Shown: positions 22,601 to 33,394 of the stretch, piece after piece
Position numbering within the stretch: the first letter of the stretch is position 1
How the letters are laid out: each line of letters starts with the position of its first letter
From: Cololabis saira
Taxonomy: Eukaryota > Chordata > Actinopteri > Beloniformes > Belonidae
DNA length: 64,000 nucleotides
NCBI RefSeq assembly: GCF_033807715.1
Contig: NC_084587.1
Location: forward strand, 21,632,517-21,696,516
Reading direction: 5' to 3'
Notes under the pieces: model-generated
Seen by the model: the letters and a program-made list of their open reading frames with translations, nothing else
Told to the model about the DNA's origin: nothing
Database searches by the model: none
Translations under genes and position numbers: made by a program

Positions 22601-25600
22601 TTTATAGTTTGCTGGGTTCTTCGCAAAGAAGATCTTGATCACCGGTTTTACAGCAAGAGGGGAAGCAATTTAGAAATGCAGTATCAGGGTTGTTGGCTCC
22701 ACAAGATCCACCAAGCTCGAGAAAACACATTAACAGATGTATATTAGCCTCCCGTGCTTGAGTCAGGGGTTACACATTAAATTAAAAGGCCACTAATGAG
22801 AAAAGAAGTGCATATTATTAAACACTCTATTCTACAGATCTGAATGAAACAGGATAATAGAGTAAATACAGTAAAAATAAAAAGTGTGTTTAGCCCTGGA
22901 ATTGCTTGGCTTTCAGCATAAATTGGAATTGGAATGAGATGTGAGACTATCTTCATCAATTAGAGACAAACACATGTCCACTGGAGTAAAATATGAAGTT
23001 CATGACTCACCGAGAATGTTGTAGTCGTCTGAGACGATCAGCCGATCTTCTTTGCACTGTCCGGTCTCGCCAGAGATGGCCATGTCTGTGATTTTGAACT
23101 TAACCAGGAATCCTTTGGAGACGGATATCCTCCAGGAGCTATTTAAATGAGCAGGATACGGATTTGGGAAACCCAAGGACTGGATTACTCCTTTTCGTCC
23201 ATGAAGAATTACTGGACCTTCACTCCCTGCAGTGAAACAATTCAACCATATTATTTTAATTGTTTTCAGGAGAATGAACGGTGGGTCAAAAGCAGGGTTT
23301 TCTCTGCATTTGATTGCTATTTACTGGGGTTTGCTTGGCCACTGAAACTGATCCATCTGCTCTCAGCCTAGATGCAGTGATGAACAGATCTCTACTCCTA
23401 TGCAAAAACCTGATTGTGATCCTGCTTTGTTGCTGTAAAATAATCAAAAATGATAAATACCGTCTACCTTTTTAATCTTTCATCTTATCTTCTCCAGGTC
23501 CTACAAAGTGCTTCACGGTGCCTTTCTCAGTCACACTCATACAGTGCCTCTTATCTATATGCTTGAACATATTGGGGGCATCGTGAGGTTCAGTGTCTTG
23601 CACAAGGACATTCTGACGCACAGTCTGAGTATCAAACATTTCATATTTCAACTGGATAACAATCATTTTGTCACTAGTACCACTGCAAAGACTATCATCA
23701 GAATCACAAGACTGAACGTCATATGAGAATTTAGATCATGATATTACACTTTGTTATACATCAGTATTAGCTTTCAGGAGACAATTATTGTATTATTGAC
23801 ATCGTTGAAAGTGTGAAAGCTGTAGCCATTGGGGTCGGATTATGAATCCAGGGAAAAACACTTTGTTTTTTGATTAGTCTTTTTTGCTTTTTGCTTCTCA
23901 GGCCAGAACTACTAAGTTTAAAGGCCTCGGGTCAGTTTTTACATCTAATCCCCTATTTTTTCAGAAAAAGAAAACCCAACAGTATGACGCACAAATCATT
24001 ATATTAGAAGTTCATCCATAGGAACCCTTTATTTTTTTAACTTTAAGAATCCATTGCTCAAAAAGAGTTAAGATCCCCATGGATCTTCTGTTTGAGAGTC
24101 ATTTGCGTTTGTTTATTAAAGCATTTCCTGTGAAACAGAAGCCGGTGGGAGTATCTTTAAAACCTGCTCTGAGAATGCCTGAATCTCCAAAGTACTGTCC
24201 ACACTACACTGATTACTCTTCTGCTTACTGTTAAATCTATATAGATTTGTGTGTGTGCGTGTAATTATTGATTTTAAATACTTTATCCTAATTATACAGT
24301 TTTTTCAATTTATTTAATACCTTTGTCGCTCTGTCAAATTAATCAATCATGAAAGATCTGTCTTGCAGGAAGGCAAATTTTGAAGAAAACGTCACATGAC
24401 TATGACATTTACAAAGACATATTTCATTTACACATCTGAGAGCAGCACAGCTCATCGGCTCCATGTCTCTAGTGCTTTTTAATTAATGGTATTATCTATG
24501 ATACTCTGCTTTCTTTGCCAGTTCTGACAGTTTCATCAGTCCCCTTCCACATTTGCTTCCTGGGTTCAGTTGGTTAAAAAAAACATTGAGTTTGTATATT
24601 AAAAAACTGAAAAGATCAGACTCTACATTCTATTAAGTGAAGTCCGCAGCAACACTATACTAATAAAGAAAATGTTTTTTTTGACTGCTTCCTCTCAGGC
24701 TCAAAAAATTCCACAAATCTTTCTTTCTGGAAAACACCATGCATTCATTTCAAGTGAACAAGAGGAACATGAAAAAGGGGGTGTGCCAGGCTCGGGAAAA
24801 ATACCCACCAGGAGTTGTCGGGGACAGGGGGGTTTGTGGGGTGGATCTCGCTGTGACTGTGGCCGTCGTGGTGGGAATAATGACGGGTGCAAGGCTAGAC
24901 TTGGTGTAAGTTGCGCTGAAGCCTCGTGAAGTCAGATTGCAGTCAGATTTGAAGCGAACGACCATAGCGTGGCCTTTGGACTCCACTGGCTTCGGCATCC
25001 TCCCCCCACATAATTTACCTGTGAAAAATGTTGAGCACGTAACATAACACGGAGGTTTGCACAAGAACACTCCCAAAAGTCAGTTTCTAGTATTTGGAAA
25101 TCATTCATGCTACAGTAACAATGAAGTCTGTGCAGACCGATTTAAATTCATTAGGTTTTAAATAGACTCCAGAAACTCTGTCTGTTGTAAGGCTTCTCAA
25201 ACTTTTAATTGAGCTCATGTTTTATTCATGGACTGACATAGTTGTGGATGCTGAGCAAAACCATAGTTCCATCACATCCTCTAACATATTTTCCAGGTCT
25301 TTGCACATCCGGCTTTAACCGTAATGATAAAAATAGTGTTGTGTGCCTAATATACAGCATCCCTTTTCATTATGCAAGTTGGTTAGAGAAATCTTTGTTT
25401 TCTTTTTTGTCTTTTGCACTGAATTCTGGATGTGCTGCAGTGTGGATACCTATTACAGACGAGCCAGCCTCGTGGACGTCGCAAACTTGAACAAAGTCTC
25501 CACAGAGATCAGAGACGAGGTCAAAGGATGTAAAAGTCAGCCGGACCCTCTCGCCTTCAGGCACTGTGATTCTCCACTGTGACAACAAAGAAAAGCAAAA

Positions 25601-28600
25601 TGAATACACACCCCAATTATCACGGTTTTCAGGTAATTGAAAAGATAAAACAATAGGTGTAACAGCTACAGCCACCATGTATCTACAAAGGTGGAAAAAA
25701 AATCGATGTTACATAAAAAATCAATGTTAATTGATGTTACAAACAGCTCTAAACATCATCGTTTGTTTGTTTCTCTTGCCTCACGGTAAAAGAGGCTGCC
25801 TTTCAACGTACCGTAAGTCCTAAATAATTCCATCCCAGATTCTCGGTTGCAGGACCAGACGGTGATCTGTCAAACTAAAGCCCAGCTGTGTGTAATGATG
25901 ATGACGGGTTTTACTCCACGGTACGGTGTGCATGCAAGTGCAGCGTACAAACACACTCTTGAAAACTGATTCTGATTTTGTGTAATTAGAGGAAAGTCGA
26001 GACCACAAACAATGATGAGATGACATTGTGAAGATCTGAATCTAATGGATTTCTTTTGAAGTGAAAATCTCAGATCTTTATGTTTGTGGAGAGCACGTTT
26101 ATCAATACTTACACACTATGCATAGTCTCTATTTTCTCGTATATTTTATTGTATTTAAGACATCTTCCAAGTAATGAACTGCAGTTAAATTTGCAGAATC
26201 AATTAAAGTTAGTTGTCTCTGACTCGATTTCCCTCCAACTGGTCATCTGTAGTGGTCAGATTTAACTAGTATATTGTACCTAATGCTAGTATAAACCTAG
26301 GTTTGCCTCTTCACTTCTTATAAAATGTAATTTAGAGGTGTTACAAGATAAATAAGGGTGCAGGTTTCCAGTCAGAGGCATAGTGCATTGTGACATTCCT
26401 TGCAGTTCATCCTCAGTTTTACTTCACCGGCGTTTCATACAAATGTCACAGTGGAGTTGTCAGATTTGAGCTGAGGTTGTTTTTGAGTGTGTTTATACCT
26501 GGTATAGGGCTCCGTTAATGTAGTTCTGCTCCGGGAAGCCTGGTGTCGTCAGATTGCCCTGATCCCCTTGGAGGAAACCGCCAGCGCCGACTATTTCTGG
26601 CAGCAGGGATGAAGGACACTTCAGTTGCACTGACAACCGAAGGTTATCCACAGTGCAATCCTCATTCTCATGTCAGAGCCAATGCAGTTTTCAACTATTG
26701 CAAGAGATTTTCTTCCGCAGTCTTACCTGATGTGAGCTCTGGAGCCACGGCTTTGTAATGAGCCTTGAAGCCTTGGTCTGTGTTTCTGTCATTGGCGATG
26801 AAGTTGACTGTTAGGTTGTTTGAAAGTAATACCATAGGCTTTGGTTTGGTGTAGCCACAATATTTACCTAGAGAAACCACACATTTATGGAAAAGGTGCT
26901 TAGTTTAAAAAGGCAAAAAAAAAGCAAGTTTGACTCTGTGACTCTGTTTGGACTCCTCAAGTCAAATCTTAATTATTTCATCTGAAAATACAACTAAAAG
27001 GTGCTATCCATGCTTAAAATGGCTCCAAACAAGAAAAAGTAGTGGATGAAATTGCATGTCTGCTGCATAACCCCACCCACCTGTTCAGGTTGGAAAAATA
27101 TTTACCAATGTGTCCCGTTGTGTCTCGCAGTGAGACGAAGTCTGCCGTGCAGAGCTTGGTTTCCTCCAAAGCAAAGTCCTCAAACCACAAATGAATCACC
27201 TGCAGCAGGAACATGCAGAGATGCTTCAGCTTTCTTTTTTCTCCTCACACATTTCACACTGAGCAAATACACAGTGTGAAATGCATGTGAAAACACGTGT
27301 GACATATGCTACTGTGATCTTTTTTCAAATGTATGTTCATGTGTGAAAAAACAGCGAAATTATGGGGGGGGAAAAGAGAGGAAAAACAGCCTCTCAGTGA
27401 GGCATGCAGGAAAAGCAGCCATCCTGGCAGAGAAAAACGAGATCAAGGATTTTATTTCCTCCTCTGGGTCTGGAGAGGAGAGCTGAGGAAAGTGAAGGAG
27501 ACAAGACAGCCATCTGTCCGTGATGCTGCCACTGCATTTGTCCCAGCTGTCCTCATTGCTTGGCCTCACATTAGACGGTTTCCATAACAGTAACCCGAAG
27601 AACTGGTTAGAAAACAGGCGCAGACTCTGTCTGAAGCCGACACGGTTGAACTGTGTTGATCCCCGCAGCTCTTTGAAGCAGAAATAAGGAATTCAAACTG
27701 GTTTTCGAGAGAAAAAATATCTTAAATCATCTGTTGAATTATTAAAGACAACAAAATAAGTGACTATTGTTATTGCAGTTATCCCTGAAATGATCGTAGT
27801 GCTTATAATATTTTTAAACACACACTGGAGCAGGGAATTTGTTCCAGCTTTTAAAAAAATATTTTGTAGCAGACTTTCATTTGTATTTGTGTGTTAAAGT
27901 GATACTGCATCCATGCTTTGTACCCTGTATTTGAAATGAGAATTAACAAACGAAGAAGATGGACACTTTTCATGCCAATAATAAAGTCACTAGACTTGTA
28001 ACTCTTTTTTTGAAGGAGAAATAATTTATCTGTGAACAATATCTAATTAATTATTAGTTCTGCATGAGAGACGGATGGTTTAAAGGAAATGTTAACTCTA
28101 AAGAGGCGCTTTCCAGTGTTTGGAAGGGTAGTGATGATGATCTCCATCACCTTGTCAGGGTCCACAGTGATGATCCATGTGCACATGTTGTCGTTGTCAT
28201 AACTGCTGGGGTAGTTCCCGCTGGTGAAGGTGCCTGACTCTCCCGTCTGCTCCTGGAGACCCCGGCACTGTGGCGCTGAAGCACAAAAATGGTTGCTGAG
28301 CTATCTTTCTGGAAATGATGACGACATGAGATCTTTCTGGAAAGCAGTCATGATACTCACTGTAGAGGAAAGTCTTTCTTTCATTTCTTGAGAACAACAA
28401 GCTCATGAGCTTCAGAGCTGATTTGGAAATGAATTCCTGTATAAACAGCAACCACCACCTCAGACTCAGGATAGTTTTGATTTTCACTTATTATTATTGG
28501 TAAATTAAAAATGATTAAAAAATGTCTCATGTTATTTTGTAGTCATGAATAAAAACCACAGAGAAGCCTCGGTAACAGCACTGATTATGGACGCTAGCAG

Positions 28601-30807
28601 CAGGCTTCCTCCGGTGGGATGAGCAGCTTATGTAATGAGCCTGGAGCACAGCCGGATTCAATATTAATAAATCTGGGATATGTTTCCATTCAGCCTTATA
28701 CAAATATGTACATTTTGGAATGTACCCCTCCCTTTTCGCCCAAAGAAAGCCTCCGGCAGATACAGGTGACCCTAAGATAGAATAACCCGTAATAGACGAT
28801 GGCTGGACAGATGCATGACATCTTAATATGGCTGATAAATGTACTGATGAGACGAAGAGACAATGACATCAGTCTGCAAATCTGTAACTACACGTAGCTC
28901 GTTTTATATGCAACACACTTGTATTGAAGGGAGCAGAAAACATGTGATGCTGGAAACAAATTAATTCCATTGCAATCAAACAAACAAATGGAGAAGGAAG
29001 TAACTCAATGTGCTTGGAATATGGTAAAGAAAGACTACAGATTTTTGGTTATTACTCAGACAAATTGTTGCTTTTTGTTCATTTTCATGTAGAAGCTATT
29101 AAATACTAAGCCTTTCCACTTCTTGAATCCTGTTCTTATATTCACCATTGAACATATACCGTAGAAGAAAAGACCCACATTTGTAACAAACATCTACAAC
29201 GATTGAGCACATACTACTTTGTCTAACAGATACACATTTTTGTGATGTGCAGCCACAACAACCCCGATCCAATGACATACAGACTCTATATGATGCCTCA
29301 ATCAGGGATGTGAATGTTAGCTACAGATATTTTAAGTCCAGAAATGTTTAAACTGGAGCCTTTATGAATTTAATCTTTGAACAGATTACTGGTCAGACCA
29401 AATGGACACAAGCTCAGTGGCTCAGTGATACTAGTTCCTGCACGAGTGATGCGGTGCATAGAATAGATCATAAGTGACAAAAGGTGAACAATATATGACA
29501 CAAAACAACAACATGTAAATGTGAAATAACCACTACATAGCCAGCAAAGTTGTAAAGTAGTAAAGATTATTTCAAAAGTTATGTTAAAAATGAAAAAGAT
29601 AATTCTAAATATAGAAAACTTAACAATACTCAGTAATGGCTGCAGCAATATCATTTCCTTTCACAGATGAATTAATAGTTATCAAATTTAATTATAAAAG
29701 GAAACGAACTGAAATAAGCAGGACTGAATCATCCAAATGATCTAATGCACTCACCTGACAACACCAAGCACTCCAAATCCCATCTGTATGGCTTTTAGTC
29801 GTTTTGTGTCTCTTTAAGTCTTGATATTATGTTTTGTTTTTCATATATTTGTACCCATGAACCCTTTGTCAATTCACCTATGATCTGAGCTTTCTCTCTC
29901 ACACAACCCACATGCTGTGTTTGACTGAGACCGAGGGACATTGGGAGGTTTTTATTTGGAGATGCTGAAATACTGTTGCCAAGAAGGGGAGGGAGACTTG
30001 GAGTGCTGCTGTAACAACCTTCTGCTCACAGTGCAGGCAAATGATGACGCTGCAGCTTAATGCGCACATTATGCTAAAGCATTTATCAGACCCAGCTGCA
30101 TTGACTTGTTTCTATTCCCCACATACTTCAGCGAGACTTGGTTACTCGTCACACAGTCACTGGCTGTTAGACGTCCTTTCTTGAACCGCTTCTGGCAGAT
30201 GGTAGAAACTGCATGTAGGGACACCCTGGTGCCAGTTAGGGGCTAATCATGTAGCCATCACAATATGATCCTTTTCAATGTTTATTTAACTTTCCCATCG
30301 TATCTGCTTCCAATACATCAACTTGAAGAGCTTGCTGCCTAAGATATGCCACGCCTGGCTTGATTGTGTCAAAATAGTCCCCGCTATCCATCCAGTCTGT
30401 CATCTGTGTTTTTAGTGTGGCGCAAATCTGACTGTACTTTGACCTAAATCTATCTGGCAGCACTCAAATAACCACAATGTGGACATGCAGATGCTTCATG
30501 TTCCCCATTTACACCAGGTTTGGTTTGGTAAAATCATATATAACATTTGTTTTAGCACCAGAGACAGGTGCATATGAGGCTGAAGGTGAAGCAGTTGTGC
30601 AGGTATGTGTTCAGAAGTTAAAACAGCCTACAGCTGCAAATGTTGGCATGCCGGTGGCGCTGAGGGAAACGTTGGGGAAACCTCTTTTTGCACATAACGC
30701 AGATAACATTTTGACATAACTCAAATATTTCCTTTTATACTCTACAAACGCTTTGGCTTTGTCAGTCAAAACAAGACCATCAATTTATATTTCAAAGGAA
30801 AATTTGT

Positions 30808-30896
<89 letters not shown>

Positions 30897-31359
30897 CATG
30901 TGTGTGTGTGTATATAGTATAAAACCAAAAAGCTAAGTGAAACATAAAGAGGATTCAGACCATAATAAACTATAAAACACTGACCCATAACTGTAAATCT
31001 TTTAAAAGGAAAAAAACAAAAAGACTTTGTAAATCTGAGGTAAAATATAGAAATAGAGATAGTCCTAATCATAATGGATGTAAAAAAATGTCATTATATA
31101 AACAATTGAATAGTTTCTAAGTTACAGCCCAAATTATTTTAGTGTGTGTGACGCCTGATTCTTGTGAACACAAAAAGAAATCAAGCAAACAACAGAACAG
31201 CACATCTTTTGATTATAAACACTTACCTTTTATATCTGAAGAATAACTTGTCCTGTCCATGAAGTAAATGCCCACGAGGCCCATGCAGACAGCCATCATG
31301 CCCACAAAGAGAATTACCAAACATTTTTCAAGGGTGTTCAGAATCTTGGGCCGACCCAT
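7667..31359 (-). CDS. Type II membrane protein with six CUB domains and two trypsin-fold (pseudo)protease domains, ovochymase-like
   Basis: 25 coding exons (high to low): 31359-31227, 28275-28151, 27199-27106, 26867-26727, 26629-26499, 25576-25450, 25018-24809, 23226-23011, 21950-21810, 19828-19583, 19478-19293, 17564-17461, 17293-17193, 16365-16088, 15867-15704, 15600-15375, 15315-15094, 12633-12499, 12400-12179, 12055-11873, 11165-11053, 10963-10869, 9411-9122, 8538-8378, 7867-7667. They sum to 4245 nt (1414 codons plus stop) with matching phases at every junction and AG/GT at every splice site, which is strong support. Order: signal anchor (about residues 13-34), CUB1-CUB4 (about 48-570), protease 1 (600-870), CUB5-CUB6 (875-1115), protease 2 (1148-1414). 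Repeated CUB plus tandem trypsin-fold domains resemble ovochymases, but an anchor in place of a signal peptide and four leading CUBs differ from the ovochymase layout I know. There is no LDLa, SEA or SRCR domain, so it is not matriptase or enteropeptidase. The likely site is the cell surface or, if shed, extracellular. His57 is Arg in both protease domains. Exact orthology is uncertain. Confidence 0.88.
9493..9588 (-). pseudogene. Relic copy of exon 21 (protease 2 N-terminal exon) inside intron 22
   Basis: This stretch aligns almost base for base with 11071-11166, which is exon 21 of the CUB/protease gene, in the same orientation. Both contain the run CTGTATTTGGTGT or a near copy, followed by the ACTTC-GGGTT block and TTTTTTGG. 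Read on the minus strand it gives [16 protein letters not shown], against [16 protein letters not shown] in the real exon. It then degrades (NWKEV instead of NGEEA) and has lost its flanking splice context. It lies between exons 22 and 23, where no such exon belongs, so it is probably a leftover of a tandem duplication. Confidence 0.7.
10260..10700 (+). mobile_element. LINE 3' fragment in intron 22
   Basis: Degraded RT C-terminal coding ([26 protein letters not shown]), then a T-rich 3' UTR with AGCCCTTCGGGCTT and an A-rich tail near 10680-10700. Confidence 0.55.
11268..11560. mobile_element. Repeat of the TTATTCCGAACATGC family with an internal hairpin
   Basis: GATTTATTCCGAACATGCAA followed by A-rich sequence and GACATGGAAGTGAAATTA. 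Similar pieces occur at 6040-6130 and 52550-52680 (CGAAAAGGAGTGAGAAGAAG, with a TTATTAGCTCT end). It is probably the 3' or 5' untranslated part of a fish LINE. A 19-bp perfect hairpin with a 5-base loop lies at 11460-11502. Confidence 0.5.
13024..14258 (+). mobile_element. 5'-truncated RTE-type (Rex3-like) LINE with intact reverse transcriptase frame
   Basis: An open frame of about 400 codons runs to a stop at 14228-14230 with no break. It encodes reverse transcriptase motifs: [33 protein letters not shown] and the catalytic [11 protein letters not shown], followed by a thumb/C-terminal region ending in PRGRPRTRW and a short tail. The 3' end is a GGAT tetranucleotide repeat, as described for Rex3. 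The endonuclease and the N-terminal part of the RT are missing. The element is flanked by a perfect 15-bp target duplication, TACTTTGGGTCTGGA, at 13009-13023 and 14259-14273. The intact frame and duplication indicate a recent insertion, antisense within intron 17 of the CUB/protease gene. Confidence 0.88.
14333..14700. mobile_element. Palindromic Tc1/mariner-type MITE, complete
   Basis: The ends CAGGACTGTCTCAG and CTGAGACAGTCCTG are perfect inverted repeats, and the whole 368 bp is a long imperfect hairpin. The element is flanked by TA on both sides, the Tc1/mariner target. It has no coding capacity. It lies in intron 17 of the CUB/protease gene, 60 bp from the RTE insertion. Confidence 0.85.
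15375..17564 (-). other. Exons 12-16: trypsin-fold domain 1, catalytic His replaced by Arg
   Basis: A chymotrypsin-fold (S1A) domain. The N-terminal strand IVNGEE begins at residue 600 but is preceded by Gly599 instead of Arg or Lys, so a normal trypsin-like activation cut is not expected. The His57 motif reads LTAARCF: Arg648 (CGC codon) replaces His. Asp102 is present in DIALVKL (Asp701). Ser195 is present in GDSGGP (Ser802). Residue 189 (chymotrypsin numbering) is Ser, as in chymotrypsin. The usual C-x-TGWG strand has degenerated to CYATRWR. Loss of the general base predicts little or no proteolysis. The fold is kept, which points to a binding or scaffolding role; that role is inferred. 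Confidence 0.85.
16705..17085 (+). mobile_element. tRNA-derived SINE
   Basis: A degraded tRNA-like head (TGGTGACTTCGTGGTCAGCA, then GGCTCACAGCGAGAAGG and GGTTTGACTCCCGGG as the box B region). The body is GTCTCCTCATGCTTGCATGG through CTCCAGTAACTCCTGC, and the tail TGGCGACCAGTCCAGGGTGT, then GAGCTGGGATAGGCTC, is the common teleost SINE of this kind. It lies in the intron between exons 13 and 14. Confidence 0.75.
21221..21262. repeat. GGAT/GGAGGGAT minisatellite
   Basis: Short tandem units of GGATGGA and GGAGGGAT; possibly the 3' tail of an old RTE-type element. Confidence 0.6.
21743..21769. repeat. GT microsatellite
   Basis: About 13 GT units in the intron downstream of exon 9. Confidence 0.95.
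24809..28275 (-). other. Exons 2-7: CUB1 and CUB2
   Basis: CUB1 spans exons 2-4 and CUB2 exons 5-7. Each shows the CUB signature order: an N-terminal Cys with G-x-L/F-T, a P-x-x-Y or P-x-x-N turn, an aromatic W-x-I core strand, then F-x-x-x-x-C-x-x-D (FVSLRD, FVQVCD), a G-K-x-C-G strand and a final G-F-x-A segment. In both domains the first half is split in two, just after the W-x-I strand (DPDK before V; ALYQ before WRI). CUB3-CUB6 have no such intron. CUB2 is followed by a Thr/Pro-rich linker of about 25 residues, probably an O-glycosylated spacer. Confidence 0.8.
30809..30915. repeat. Compound CA/TA/TG microsatellite
   Basis: CA units, then about 35 TA units, then TG units, giving a self-complementary tract in intron 1 of the CUB/protease gene. 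It is prone to length change and assembly error. Confidence 0.95.
31227..31359 (-). other. Exon 1: cytoplasmic tail and signal anchor of the CUB/protease gene
   Basis: The first coding exon starts with ATG at 31359-31357. It encodes a short tail with Lys5, Glu11 and Lys12, then about 21 hydrophobic residues ([20 protein letters not shown]) and a short stem. There is no small-residue cleavage motif right after the hydrophobic run, so a type II signal anchor fits better than a cleaved signal peptide. The exon ends in phase 1 at a clear donor (G then GTAAGTG). Intron 1 is about 3 kb and contains a CA/TA microsatellite. Confidence 0.8.
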
Positions 31360-32394
31360 GTCTGTCGCGGTGGCGGAGTGGTACCAAACTGTCCCTCACG
31401 CAGCAGTCCACCAACTGATTATCAACACACAGGTACTGTAAACCATACCTGAACTTTGACCACGCAGATAAACAAGGAGCTCGCTCTGATGTGGTACTGC
31501 TGCATCCCTGGTGGGGAGCGGGATGGCTGTGAATGAGGTGTATCTATCATAACTGAAGGGTCTGTTCACACTACAGGTTATCCATCTAATGGACCAGCTG
31601 GAAAACTTTCAAAAGAACAATAATAAGTAGAAGTTAAACAGCTCATCTACAGTACGTCACAGTTCAGTTAGTTGAAATGGATTTCTTATAATAAATACAA
31701 CATTGGAATTATTTTCCTTTTTAAAAAAAAAATATAGGCTTATGTGTTTGCCAAAGTCTTGGGAATCATTTGATGTATTTCAGTTTATCATAACTCTGGA
31801 GTAAGCAGCAAAGTCATTATCCTGTGTGTTATTTATATCTCTGCCACAAACAGGGCTCAGCAGGAAGTTTGTTGGATGTCATCATCTTTATATCATCAGT
31901 AAACCTTCATCCAAATGTTCATGTCTTACCTCTTAGGGCGGTGTTCCAAACTAGACCTTCAAACAAGATTATGGTCCATTTTTCCCAGAAATCAGTTTGG
32001 TAATTAAACAAAATGCCACGATTTACAAAACAAAACCAAAAAAAGGGGAATGGCCCAACAGATTACACCTGTGCTGTAGAGCTAAATGGTCCATATAGCA
32101 TGTATAAGAAGAACTGGACAAAGCCCCTTTGATGTCACATAAAGGTTTTTTAAGGAGTGCTTTTGAAGCCTGCTGTTTCTCAAATGTCACGACCAGTGTT
32201 GTGCAAGTTCATACTTCTGATGAACTAATTCAAAGTTCAGTTCACATAGTTTAAAAATGAACAGTTCACGTTCATAGTTCACTATTTTCATTTTGAACTA
32301 GTTCAAATTCAGTTCATTTCAATATTTTTAGGTGAGAAGTACGAATGAAACGCCCCCCCCAATCCCCCCCAATCTTAAACCGTTTACCGTATAC

Positions 32395-32594
32395 CAGTGG
32401 TCTTCAACCCTGGTCCTCAGGACCCCCTGTCCTGCATGTTTTAGATATTTCCCCTCAGAACCCTGATATAAATGACTGTCATTAACAGACTTGTGCAGAC
32501 CTGGATGACAAGCTGATGACGACCATTAATTAGAATCAGGTGTGATGATGCAAGAAAACATCTAAAACATGCAGGACAGGGTTGGAGACCCCTG
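32395..32594. mobile_element. Short hAT-type MITE nested in the 32194-33386 element
   Basis: The ends CAGTGGTCTTCAACCCTGG and CAGGGTTGGAGACCCCTG are inverted; sub-terminal GGACCCCCTGTCCTGCATG pairs with CATGCAGGACAGG. The flanks CCGTATAC and CTGAATAC match at 6 of 8 positions, a decayed 8-bp target duplication. Confidence 0.7.
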
Positions 32595-32992
32595 CTGAAT
32601 ACAATCATGTATTGTTCTAGTGGATTTTCAACTTTATTCAGAGGCTGTAAATCTCCAACATTGTAGTGCATTATCAATTTGTCTACCTGTCACTGGGAAA
32701 TCAGACCTCTTGGTCTTTCTGGAACTTTTTTGATTGTTAAGGACTCGCAGATATTTTCTCCCACTGGGCGGATGCTTTAACTCCACATGACGTTTCAAAT
32801 TTGAAGTTGACGAGGCAGACGCTCAGACTTGTTTTCTCAGCGCAGGTGGACATAATTTGCACAGAAAGGTTAGTTTCCTACCGTCAGACTCTTTGGGAGA
32901 CGATGTGTAAAATTCCCGCAGATAATAATAAGCGGATCATCATCTGACGGCTCGCTGACGCTGCGTCTGCAACGTCTCTCTTCACCAGTCAA

Positions 32993-33113
32993 GGCTGATT
33001 TATGGTTCAGCGTTAAATCGACGGCGAAGACTACGGCGTAAGGTACGCGGTGACGCGAACCATACGGTCCGCACACCGCGTACGTAGGTGTAACGTGGAA
33101 CCATAAATCAGCC
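32993..33113. mobile_element. Short CpG-rich MITE, complete copy
   Basis: A 121-bp element with inverted ends GGCTGATTTATGGTTC and GGAACCATAAATCAGCC. The interior has the same CGGCG/ACGCGG units as the other copies. It is nested in the hAT element at 32194-33386. Confidence 0.7.
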
Positions 33114-33394
33114 TACATTTGTAAAGACTGCAACGGGCTCGTCGAGCATTTTAAATGTGCGCGCCGCCCGCTGGTGAAATAAGAAGGATTATTCCGTAAT
33201 AATTGGACCTAAACAGTGAAACTCACATAATCTGAACAGATCAAATTCCAGTTCATGATCTGCAGAATGAACAAGTTCACGTTCAAGTTCTTTATGTGTA
33301 AATATGTTGCGTTCAGTTCAACGTTCTCACAGAAATGAACGTGTTCAATGAACGCGTTCATTTGAACGCGTTCATGCACAACACTGGTCACGAC

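Larger units (their letters stand above)
19293..23226 (-). other. Exons 8-11: CUB3 and CUB4
   Basis: Exon 8 (216 nt) plus exon 9 (141 nt) encode CUB3, and exon 10 (246 nt) plus exon 11 (186 nt) encode CUB4. All four start and end in phase 1, so each domain is a two-exon cassette. CUB3 has SLGFPNPYP and WRISV; CUB4 has [17 protein letters not shown] and G-P-F-C-G. Exon 11 ends with an NPWDSISI linker leading into protease 1; the same linker (NPWDNITI) precedes protease 2. CUB3 lacks the usual first Cys (it begins GSEGPVILH), so one disulfide may be missing. Confidence 0.8.
32194..33386. mobile_element. hAT-like element with 8-bp target duplication and two nested MITEs
   Basis: Inverted ends CAGTGTTGTGCAAGTTCAT and ATGCACAACACTG are flanked by a perfect 8-bp repeat, GTCACGAC (32186-32193 and 33387-33394). 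The sub-terminal regions consist of many GTTCA/TGAAC repeats in both orientations, typical of hAT transposase-binding ends. No transposase frame remains. A 200-bp element (32395-32594) and a CpG-rich MITE (32993-33113) have inserted inside. Confidence 0.88.

Noticed and set aside
30275..30463. 62-codon minus-strand frame ([20 protein letters not shown]...) with protein-like composition
   Set aside because: It lies in intron 1 of the CUB/protease gene, has no recognisable family or splice partner, and could be an old transposon or pseudogene fragment; not enough to call.
7667..31359. Assignment as matriptase (st14) or enteropeptidase (tmprss15)
   Set aside because: Those type II proteases have SEA, LDLa, SRCR or MAM modules and a single protease; none of these modules is seen here.
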